In this document: positions 25,147 to 31,528 of the stretch, in pieces
Numbering within the stretch: position 1 is the stretch's first letter
How the letters are laid out: each line of letters starts with the position of its first letter
Source: JBAWYM01 sp037143575
Lineage (GTDB): Bacteria > Patescibacteriota > Gracilibacteria > Peribacterales > Peribacteraceae
DNA length: 43,369 nucleotides
Assembly: GCA_037143575.1 (NCBI GenBank)
Contig: JBAWYM010000008.1
Location: forward strand, 1 to 43,369
Direction of reading: 5' to 3'
Program-made: the position numbers and the translations under genes
Notes under the pieces: generated by a model
The model's input: only the letters and a program-made list of their open reading frames with translations
Databases searched by the model: none
Told to the model about the DNA's origin: nothing

Positions 25147-26817
25147 TCATGCATATACCGCCGCCAGATAGCAGGATGCACACAACACCCGCTCCGTCCT
25201 TTCGGAGCTGAACGTGCTCTCCATCTCCTTGCTGCAACCAGAACATTTTCGTTCCCAAAGACGCCGAGGCGGACGCATGGCGAAGCGTTGTGCATTGCGC
25301 TCGTCGGGGTGCAGATGCGGAAGAGGAAGATTCCGTGATCGGTAAAATGTGAGCTCCTGCTTCGTGATCCGGTATGGACGCTTGGATTGCTCGGACGTGA
25401 TTGCCCAGTTCAGGACGTCATCGGGAATCTCCGCAATAGACTGCGGTAATTTTTCCGCGGGGAGAATCTTCGCTACCTCTGGCAAATCATCCTTTTGCTC
25501 CCTCCATCGATACCCGCGCTTTAGGGCTTCCTCTTTATTGATCGGGTAATACTCCATCGCAATCGTCTCGTTGTACGCGTAAGGGCAGACGTTCTTCGGG
25601 AAGTATTCACCCCACTCACTGTTCTTCTCCATCTGAGAAACCAAATCGCCCCGCATTTTTTCAAACTCCTCCTTCGAATACTGCGTATTGAGGATGCAGT
25701 ATTTCTTCTTCTTCAGCCCCACACACCCGAAGCAATTGCTGCAGCCGGTGCACCCATCGCAGTACTCCAGGTCGGAGTTATTCGTCGTGCAGGTGGAGCA
25801 GAATTTCAGATTGAACGCGTTATTCCCGCATGCAGAACATTGATACATTCGCTCGGCTTTGTCTCCCCAGGAGTTGTAATCCATACTCGATTTCACCCCC
25901 ATCGAAACTTTGGCGCAGAAGCGACAGTCCTCCAGATCCCTGCAGTCGAAGCACTCGGTGGAATTTTTGGAATCGTACAGGTGATCGCCGGTGCAGCCCT
26001 CATTGCGCTCGGCTTGGACGAAGCGCTGAGGTTGGGTGACGAAGAATGCTCCAGCAATTTTCTTGTATTCCTCGATGCCTTTCGTGGTATTGAGCCTCAG
26101 CGCAGCACTCTGCTTTCGAAAATCCTCTTCGGTCATCTGCGCATTGCCAATCATGAAACGCTTCTGCCGCTGGTTGATACATCCGATGCAATCGCGACAG
26201 CCGGCGCAGTTCTGCAGAAACGCACTCTCACTGCAGTTCTGGCAATCCTGGGAAAAGTGCAAGCGCTGGCAGTCCGTGCAGTCGATGCATTCGTAGCAGA
26301 GCTCGCATGTGTAGCAGTTGGAACAGTCTAGGACATCCGTGCAGTGATAAATGCGATTGGAGTACGCACAATCTTCGTCATAGTCGGCCTCGAAGCAGAG
26401 GTAGAGATTTTTGCTGTAGCCGGCGCAATTGGTGTATTCACTGTTCTCCATCGTCCCCTGGATCACGAAGCGCGACTGGTGCGGCACGCGATTTTTGAGA
26501 GCGAGGAACTGCGGAAAAAATGGTTTGCCTAAATCCACCTTCACGCCATACGAAAGCCCATCCCATGAATCGCTCCACCATGCATCGGGCTCGTAGACGG
26601 GGAAGGGCTGATCGGGATGGTGCTGTGAGAGAATGCGCTTGCCGGTGGCATCGCATTTCCTCCAGTACAGAGAACGTGTATTACGCTCACAGAAGCGTCG
26701 CATGGCGCGGCACTGCGAACAGCATTGCGGCGAAGGCACTCCGATATCGGCGTAGAAGGCGAGATCAGCGGGAGTGGCCTCGAAGGACTGGCGGCAGTCG
26801 GAGCAGGAGGTGGGCAT
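25147..26817 (-). CDS. Cys-rich multi-module zinc-ribbon protein, paralogue 2
   Basis: 556 residues, about 44 cysteines. Same order as paralogue 1: N-terminal treble clef (CSDCRQSFEATPADLAFY...CCSQCRAMRR), CDATGKRILSQHHPDQPFPVYEPDAWW, SDSWD, KPFFPQF; first Cys module (YHCTDVLDCSNCYTCELC) with cap CIGCINQRQKRFMIGNAQMTEEDF; second module with cap CFGCVGLKKKKYCILNTQYSKEEFE; C-terminal block RPYRITKQELTFYRSRNLPLPHLHPDER; final zinc ribbon KCSGCSKEMESTF...CASCYLAAVYA. The first cap has lost its Cys (YCI to FMI). Its promoter is shared with paralogue 4 and is partly made by a 100-bp repeat. No transmembrane segment. Function unknown. Confidence 0.88.
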   Translation of the reverse strand: MPTSCSDCRQSFEATPADLAFYADIGVPSPQCCSQCRAMRRFCERNTRSLYWRKCDATGKRILSQHHPDQPFPVYEPDAWWSDSWDGLSYGVKVDLGKPFFPQFLALKNRVPHQSRFVIQGTMENSEYTNCAGYSKNLYLCFEADYDEDCAYSNRIYHCTDVLDCSNCYTCELCYECIDCTDCQRLHFSQDCQNCSESAFLQNCAGCRDCIGCINQRQKRFMIGNAQMTEEDFRKQSAALRLNTTKGIEEYKKIAGAFFVTQPQRFVQAERNEGCTGDHLYDSKNSTECFDCRDLEDCRFCAKVSMGVKSSMDYNSWGDKAERMYQCSACGNNAFNLKFCSTCTTNNSDLEYCDGCTGCSNCFGCVGLKKKKYCILNTQYSKEEFEKMRGDLVSQMEKNSEWGEYFPKNVCPYAYNETIAMEYYPINKEEALKRGYRWREQKDDLPEVAKILPAEKLPQSIAEIPDDVLNWAITSEQSKRPYRITKQELTFYRSRNLPLPHLHPDERNAQRFAMRPPRRLWERKCSGCSKEMESTFSSERTERVLCASCYLAAVYA

Positions 26818-26825
26818 TGGGCCAT

Positions 26826-26853
26826 ATTCTATATCATTGCCCCCCTGTCTGAA
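26826..26853 (-). promoter_or_regulatory. Promoter of Cys-rich gene 2, partly within a repeat
   Basis: Minus strand: TTCAGA (26853-26848), 16-bp spacer starting CAGGGGGGC, TAGAAT (26831-26826), eight bases to the ATG at 26817. The -35 box is the terminal TTCAGACA of the 100-bp repeat. The same arrangement precedes Cys-rich gene 4. Confidence 0.6.
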
Positions 26854-26945
26854 CCTTGATTAAAAGGATTACCAGATTCTCATGATTTTCTTCGAGTAAG
26901 TGCCATCAAGAAATCCTTACAATCCTTTGAATCAAGGTTCAGACA
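26846..26945. repeat. Copy A of the 100-bp TGTCTGAACC repeat
   Basis: Ends are inverted repeats of 16 bases (TGTCTGAACCTTGATT / AATCAAGGTTCAGACA), followed inward by AAAGGATT / AATCCTTT. It lies between the remnant at 26955 and Cys-rich gene 2. About 80% identical by eye to copy B at 31429-31528. Confidence 0.85.
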
Positions 26946-26954
26946 ATGGTGAGC

Positions 26955-27014
26955 TCAGTACACCTCCTTCAGATAGCACTCCTCGCAAAACACTTTCTCC
27001 TCTCCCTTGGGATC
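26955..27014 (-). pseudogene. Remnant of the C-terminus of another Cys-rich paralogue
   Basis: Reads DPKGEEKVF then CEECYLKEVY-stop, nearly identical to the end of paralogue 4 (RKEKVVCEECYLKEVY) but lying after the complete stop codon of paralogue 3. The bases between (27015-27039) contain a CCTGCCGGCCGTAGCGGC palindrome. It looks like the last 20 codons of a lost fifth copy, or the result of recombination between 3' ends. Confidence 0.7.
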
Positions 27015-27039
27015 ACCTGCCGGCCGTAGCGGCACAAGC

Positions 27040-28812
27040 TTAATACACAGATTGAAGATAGCAATCTTCACAGTAAACATGTTCAGGCCGCGAAGGCTGG
27101 AATGAGCTCTCCATCTCCTTCCCACACTTCCCACACTTCCGCTTCCAAAGCTCACGAGGATTGCGGAGTGCGATCCGTTCCAGATGCCGTTGGTCGAAGC
27201 ATTTGGTGGGAACCGGTACACCGATTTCTCGGTAGAACTTCAGCTCTTGGGGAATGATGCGGTAGGGACGACCGGTGACGGAACATGCGAGAGTGTCTTG
27301 GGTAATCGAGTCAGAAACCTCGGCAATACTGTTCGGAACGTTCCCGGCCTTTCCCATCACCTTCTGCTCTTCTAGGAGCTCTGTTCTCCAATTCCAGCCT
27401 GCGCGCAGCGTAGGCTGTCCACCGAAGCCTTGGCGTAGGTGGGCAACCGTTTCGTCTTTTGTAGCTGCGCTTCGGCCGGCGGGCCATCCTCCATTCTTCA
27501 CTTCTGCTTCCGAAAGAGGGAAGTACGTCTGCGCAACAGTCTCGTTGTAACCGTATGGCGAAAGGGCATGCGGGAAAAACTCTCCGAAACTTCCCTGTTC
27601 CTTCATCTGAGTAATGATACGAGGCACGAGCTCCTCATACTCCTCCTTCGTGTACTGCTTATTCAGGATGCAATACTCCTTGTGCTGGAGACCGATGCAC
27701 CCGAAGCAGTGACTGCAGCCATTGAGGCAGTACCGGCAGTAGAGGAGATCCGAGACGCCTCCCCAGCAGGATTCACTGAACTGCACGTTGTAGAAATTCT
27801 CTCCGGTGAGGTGATTCTCGAGCCCCAGCTCCCCGGGAAGTCCCCAGCCATAACAGTCGTAGCAACTCTTGCTCTGATGCATCCACACGCAGTACTTGCA
27901 GTCTTCCAGGTACGTCACATCGAAGCACTCATGGGAATTCTTGCTGGAGAAAATATGATCTCCTGAGACGTTCTCGTTGCCGAATCCGGCCAGGTATTTA
28001 TGTGGGAGAGAACGCTCGAGCTCCCGCACCTTCAGCTGTGCCATTTTCAGAAAGGACCGATTCCCGAGTGCTGCTTTCACCTTATCCTCATATTCTTCTT
28101 TCGCACACGGCTCATTGAAGACGCGGTACTGCTGATTGGCCAGATTTACGCACCCGAAGCAGTTGCTGCACCCCTGACAGTTGATCAGGAGGGCTGAATC
28201 CGAGCAATTGCGGCAGTACTGGGAATAGAAGAGGCGATTGCAGCTGTAGCAGTCGATGCACTCGTAGCAGATTTCAGAATCGAAGGTGAAGAAGCAATCG
28301 ACGGCTCTGTGACATCGCTGAATGTAGGTGGAGTATTCGCACTCCTCATTATCGTTCCCTGCAAAGATCATGTAGCAATTCTTATTGCGAGCGGAGAGAT
28401 TGGTGTACTCGCTGTTCTCATTTTGGAACCGCAGATTCATCGATGGGAGCGGCACAGCGTGGTGGAGATCATTCCACTGGTCGAAGAACGGACGACTGAA
28501 GTCATAGGTTCGTCCATAGGACAGTGGATCCCACGCATCGGACATCCACGCGTCCTGCTCGTAGACGGTGAAGGACTTGTCGGGAGAGTAGATGGAAAGG
28601 ATCGGCTTCTTCGTAAAGTCACACGTCCGATGGTAAAGCTTCTTTTCGTTCCTCCAGGCGAGGCGACGCTGGCGGCGGCAGGAAGGGCAGAGTGTTGGCG
28701 GAGGGATCTGCTGCCTCTTCCCGCCAAAGGTTGGCGAGATCATTGCGTAGAACGCGAGATCGTTCTGAGGGATTTCGAAGGTTGCGCCGCAAAGATGGCA
28801 GGGATTTCTCAT
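27040..28812 (-). CDS. Cys-rich multi-module zinc-ribbon protein, paralogue 3
   Basis: 590 residues, about 38 cysteines. N-terminal treble clef (CHLCGATFEIPQNDLAFY...CPSCRRQRR), CDFTKKPILSIYSPDKSFTVYEQDAW, SDAWD, RPFFDQW; first module with cap CFGCVNLANQQYRVFNEPCAKEEYE; second module with cap CFGCIGLQHKEYCILNKQYTKEEYE; then GGW, a 30-residue insertion (PAGRSAATKDET... to LRQGFGGQPTLRAGW) and NWRTE; C-terminal block PYRIIPQELKFYR; ribbon KCGKCGKEMESSF...CEDCYLQSVY. The insertion is absent from the paralogues and is made of palindromic repeat DNA. Divergent from TrmB-like gene 2, 79 bases apart. Not exported. Function unknown. Confidence 0.88.
   Translation of the reverse strand: MRNPCHLCGATFEIPQNDLAFYAMISPTFGGKRQQIPPPTLCPSCRRQRRLAWRNEKKLYHRTCDFTKKPILSIYSPDKSFTVYEQDAWMSDAWDPLSYGRTYDFSRPFFDQWNDLHHAVPLPSMNLRFQNENSEYTNLSARNKNCYMIFAGNDNEECEYSTYIQRCHRAVDCFFTFDSEICYECIDCYSCNRLFYSQYCRNCSDSALLINCQGCSNCFGCVNLANQQYRVFNEPCAKEEYEDKVKAALGNRSFLKMAQLKVRELERSLPHKYLAGFGNENVSGDHIFSSKNSHECFDVTYLEDCKYCVWMHQSKSCYDCYGWGLPGELGLENHLTGENFYNVQFSESCWGGVSDLLYCRYCLNGCSHCFGCIGLQHKEYCILNKQYTKEEYEELVPRIITQMKEQGSFGEFFPHALSPYGYNETVAQTYFPLSEAEVKNGGWPAGRSAATKDETVAHLRQGFGGQPTLRAGWNWRTELLEEQKVMGKAGNVPNSIAEVSDSITQDTLACSVTGRPYRIIPQELKFYREIGVPVPTKCFDQRHLERIALRNPRELWKRKCGKCGKEMESSFQPSRPEHVYCEDCYLQSVY
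27394..27483. repeat. 90-bp in-frame insertion of palindromic repeat DNA in Cys-rich gene 3
   Basis: Relative to paralogues 2 and 4, exactly 30 codons are added between GGW and NWR, with a Gly-Trp doublet at both edges (CCATCC and CCAGCC on the plus strand). The DNA contains two palindromic pieces: CAGCGTAGGCTGTCCACC...TTGGCGTAGGTGGG and CTTCGGCCGGCGGG. A piece like the latter recurs at 27015-27035. Confidence 0.8.
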
Positions 28813-28891
28813 GAAAAGAAAGTATCCGATAGTAGGATACAGGACACAAGTCTTTCACAATATTCATGTGAAAGTGTGATAACCTATCGTC
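28813..28891. promoter_or_regulatory. Divergent control region between Cys-rich gene 3 and TrmB-like gene 2
   Basis: Minus promoter: TTGTGT (28849-28844), 17-bp spacer, GATACT (28826-28821), eight bases to the ATG at 28812; an inverted repeat GTATCC-N7-GGATAC (28822-28840) spans its -10 and spacer. Plus promoter: extended -10 TGT-GATAAC (28875-28883), eight bases before the GTG at 28892. A perfect inverted repeat CTTTCAC-N9-GTGAAAG (28852-28874) lies between and is a candidate regulator site. Confidence 0.6.
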
Positions 28892-29626
28892 GTGCTCCAC
28901 TCCATCTTGGAGACCCTCGGCCTCACCGCTATCGAAGCCGAATGCTACGAGAAGCTTCTGCCGCTGGGCTCCGTGCCTATTGCGGAGCTGACAGCTGCGA
29001 TGAAACGCCATCCCCAAATTGTCTATCGCCTGATCGATCAACTTGTCGCCAAAGGACTTGCCGTCACCGAGACACGTAACCATCGGAAGTATGTGCGAGC
29101 GGAAGATCCGAAATCCCTGGAGCGAGTGCAGATACAAAAGCTCCAGAAGCTCCGTGAAGCCCTGCCTGCCCTCAGTGCCCTACAGCACCAGCCGGCCGAA
29201 GCGAACGTGCACATCGAACGTGGACCGGAGGCGACGCGCAATCTGAGGCGCCGAGCGTTCTCGGAGCTTCCCCCGGGCGGGACGTACTACATTCTCAGTC
29301 CCTCCGGTGAGCATTTCTACGACGTTGTGGGAAGGGAGCACATCGAAAAACTCGAGCTGCTACGCGTGAAGAGGAAGGTGAAAAAGAAGCTCCTCGCCTT
29401 CGAGAGCCAGCGGAAGTTTCTGAAGGCCGAGGAACGCTGGAATGGAACGGAGATCCGCTATCTTCCAGAAGCATATCCCGTCCCGACGAGCACGAATATC
29501 TTCGGCAATACCGTCTATGTCCAGATCTGGTGCCAGGAAACCATCGTGATTGTGATCGAGAGCGAAGAAGTGGCGAGGAGTTACCGGGATTTCTTCCAGA
29601 CACTGTGGAAGATGGGGAAAGCGTGA
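28892..29626 (+). CDS. TrmB-family transcriptional regulator 2
   Basis: 244 residues from a GTG. N-terminal winged helix (MLHSILETLGLTAIEAECYEKLLPLGSVPIAELTAAMKRH, then PQIVYRLIDQLVAKGLA, 1-60) followed by a coiled linker (SLERVQIQKLQKLREALPALSAL) and a C-terminal effector domain (VHIERGPEATRNLRRRAF, GGTYYILSPSGEHFYDVVG, TEIRYLPEAYP, IVIVIESEEVARSYRDFFQTLW). It is the same architecture as regulator 1 but far diverged. Divergent from Cys-rich gene 3 and convergent with Cys-rich gene 4, so it sits in the middle of the cluster. Ligand unknown. The GTG is used because the conserved N-terminus begins there and the promoter is eight bases upstream. Confidence 0.82.
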   Translation: MLHSILETLGLTAIEAECYEKLLPLGSVPIAELTAAMKRHPQIVYRLIDQLVAKGLAVTETRNHRKYVRAEDPKSLERVQIQKLQKLREALPALSALQHQPAEANVHIERGPEATRNLRRRAFSELPPGGTYYILSPSGEHFYDVVGREHIEKLELLRVKRKVKKKLLAFESQRKFLKAEERWNGTEIRYLPEAYPVPTSTNIFGNTVYVQIWCQETIVIVIESEEVARSYRDFFQTLWKMGKA

Positions 29627-29629
29627 TTA

Positions 29630-29717
29630 GCGATTGGGAAATTTGCAATTTGCGATTGTTCCCCAAAACAATCTCAGGATCCAATCGCAAATTGCCAATC
29701 AAGAAATCGCAACTTTC
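29630..29717. repeat. Inverted repeat between convergent genes
   Basis: TTAGCGATTGGGAAATTTGCAATTTGCGATTG faces CAATCGCAAATTGCCAATCAAGAAATCGC, giving a long imperfect hairpin between the stops of TrmB-like gene 2 and Cys-rich gene 4. It may end both transcripts. Confidence 0.6.
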
Positions 29718-29718
29718 G

Positions 29719-31401
29719 TTAATACACCTCCTTCAGATAACATTCCTCACACACAACCTTCTCCTTCCGCTCCGGACTGAATGTCGTCTGCACCTCCTTG
29801 CTGCACTTCTCGCATTTCCGAGTCCAAAGCTTTCGTGGATTGCGGAGCTCCGCCCGCATGTTGAAGCGCTCATCGGGATGCAGATGGGGGATGGGCAAAC
29901 CATTCTGCCGGTAGAACTCCAGCTCCTGCTTGATGATCCGGAAGGGACGCTTCGTTTTCTCACATTCGATCGCCCAATTCACAATGTCATCGGGAATCTG
30001 GTCGATAGCCGCCGGGAGCTTCCCTGCCGGAATGACCTTGGAAACTTTTGGCATTTCCTCCTTGCCCACAAACCACGGCCACCCACGCTTCTCCGCTGTG
30101 TCCTTTTCGAGTGGATAGTAACGATGCGCAGCAGTCTCGTTGTAGCCGAATGCGGAGAGCGAAACAGGGAAGAAGTGTCCCCAAGAACCTTCCTGTATCA
30201 TGCGTTCAATGATCCTCGGTACCAGCGCTTCATACTCCTCTTTTGAATACTGCTTATTGAGGATGCAGTACTTTTTGTTCCTGAGCCCGAAGCACCCGAG
30301 GCAGTCTGTGCAGTACCAGCAGTACTGGCTGTAGAGGACAGACTTGCACTCGTAGCACTTGGAGCACACACAGAGCGAGTAGCCGAGGTTACAGCCATGG
30401 GATTCGTACTGCAGTTCTCCGCGGTATGGCTCGATGGTATCGAGGCAACTACGCACCTCCCCGGTGTCGTAGCAGTACGCGCAGTCCTCGGATTCGATGA
30501 CGTGGTAACAGTCGCTGCAATTCTTGCAGTGGTAGTCATGATCACCGGTGACACTCTCGCACTGATCCATCACCACGTTCTTGTGGACCGCCTGCTCTGC
30601 ACAATCTTTCCGGAATTCTTCGAATGCCTGGATCATTGCATCCCACGTGTTGGGGCGGAGAGTCTTCATGCGCTCTTCGTAGGCGTCTTTTGTCAGCTGT
30701 TCGTTGCCGATACAGTACTGCTTGTGGCGGAGATTGAAACAGCGGAAACAATTGCTGCAGCCCTGGCAATCGTAGCAGTACAGACAGTCGTTGCAGTTGA
30801 TGCATTCGTGAAGGAAATGGGAAAAAGCACAGTGCTTGCAGTCGACGCAGGAGGTGCAGCGCTCACACTTGTAGATCGCCAGGCAGTCTGAGCAGTTCTT
30901 GTTCTGCAGCGCATAATCGCTCGTGTAGAAGCAGTCTTCGCTGTAGCCGGTATTGATGCACATGTAGCAGTTCTTGTTGTAGGCGGAGTGGTTGGTGTAG
31001 GCCGCATTCTCGCTACTCATGTTCACGATGCACGGCCGTGGTGCGACGAGGCTCAGCTCATGAAATTGCGAGAAGAAAGGTTTGCTGAAATCATACGGTC
31101 GTCCGGTCGCCAGCTGATCCCAATCATCGCTCCACCACATTGCCTGATCGTAGACAACGCACGGTTTGTCCGGAGAATAGAGCGACACCATTTCCTTCCC
31201 GGTCTTGTCGCACTTCCGACGGTAGAAGCAGCGCTCATTACGGTAGCTCAAACGTCGCTGCTGGCGGCAATCAGGACAAAGCGCTGGTGGCGGGAGCAGA
31301 AACCTCTTCCCGGCTATCATGGGAGAGACAATGTTACGAAGAGTGATCTCTTGTGGAGAGATTTCGAAGGAAGTGCGGCAGAGAGAGCAGGCTAATGACA
31401 T
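29719..31401 (-). CDS. Cys-rich multi-module zinc-ribbon protein, paralogue 4
   Basis: 560 residues with about 50 cysteines, the highest of the set. N-terminal treble clef (CSLCRTSFEISPQEITL...CPDCRQQRR), KCDKTGKEMVSLYSPDKPCVVYDQ, SDDWD, KPFFSQF; first Cys module (CSDCLAIYKCERCTSCVDC) with cap CFRCFNLRHKQYCIGNEQLTKDAYE; second module (DCAYCYDTGEVRSC, CVCSKCYECKS) with cap CFGLRNKKYCILNKQYSKEEYE; C-terminal block RPFRIIKQELEFYRQNGLPIPHLHPDER; ribbon KCEKCSKEVQTTF...CEECYLKEVY. No insertion and no signal peptide, so it is the best reference copy for the family. Promoter at 31408-31436. Function unknown. Confidence 0.88.
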   Translation of the reverse strand: MSLACSLCRTSFEISPQEITLRNIVSPMIAGKRFLLPPPALCPDCRQQRRLSYRNERCFYRRKCDKTGKEMVSLYSPDKPCVVYDQAMWWSDDWDQLATGRPYDFSKPFFSQFHELSLVAPRPCIVNMSSENAAYTNHSAYNKNCYMCINTGYSEDCFYTSDYALQNKNCSDCLAIYKCERCTSCVDCKHCAFSHFLHECINCNDCLYCYDCQGCSNCFRCFNLRHKQYCIGNEQLTKDAYEERMKTLRPNTWDAMIQAFEEFRKDCAEQAVHKNVVMDQCESVTGDHDYHCKNCSDCYHVIESEDCAYCYDTGEVRSCLDTIEPYRGELQYESHGCNLGYSLCVCSKCYECKSVLYSQYCWYCTDCLGCFGLRNKKYCILNKQYSKEEYEALVPRIIERMIQEGSWGHFFPVSLSAFGYNETAAHRYYPLEKDTAEKRGWPWFVGKEEMPKVSKVIPAGKLPAAIDQIPDDIVNWAIECEKTKRPFRIIKQELEFYRQNGLPIPHLHPDERFNMRAELRNPRKLWTRKCEKCSKEVQTTFSPERKEKVVCEECYLKEVY

Positions 31402-31407
31402 GACGGA

Positions 31408-31436
31408 ATTCTATCATTGTCGCCCCCCTGTCTGAA
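31408..31436 (-). promoter_or_regulatory. Promoter of Cys-rich gene 4, partly within a repeat
   Basis: Minus strand: TTCAGA (31436-31431), 17-bp spacer starting CAGGGGGGC, TAGAAT (31413-31408), six bases to the ATG at 31401. Nearly identical to the promoter of Cys-rich gene 2. Confidence 0.65.
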
Positions 31437-31528
31437 CCTTGAGTAAAAGGATGAGCGGATTTTCATGATGTTTTTCAAAAGAGTGCCATCAAGAAATCCT
31501 TACAATTCTCTGAATCAAGTTTCAGACA
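31429..31528. repeat. Copy B of the 100-bp TGTCTGAACC repeat
   Basis: Same inverted ends and internal CATGAT / TGCCATCAAGAAATCCTTACAA segments as copy A. One end supplies the -35 box of Cys-rich gene 4; the other contains the stop codon (TGA in TGTCTGA) of the DnaQ-DinG-like gene. Confidence 0.85.

Noticed and set aside
25147..31401. Tandem CxxC-rich genes as a CRISPR array or simple tandem repeat
   Set aside because: The DNA periodicity comes from codons for Cys modules; spacings are irregular and the frames are intact and paralogous.
15291..31401. Cys-rich proteins as ferredoxins or radical-SAM enzymes
   Set aside because: No CxxCxxCxxxC(P) ferredoxin pattern and no CxxxCxxC with a TIM-barrel context; cysteines are mostly isolated CxxC pairs as in zinc sites.
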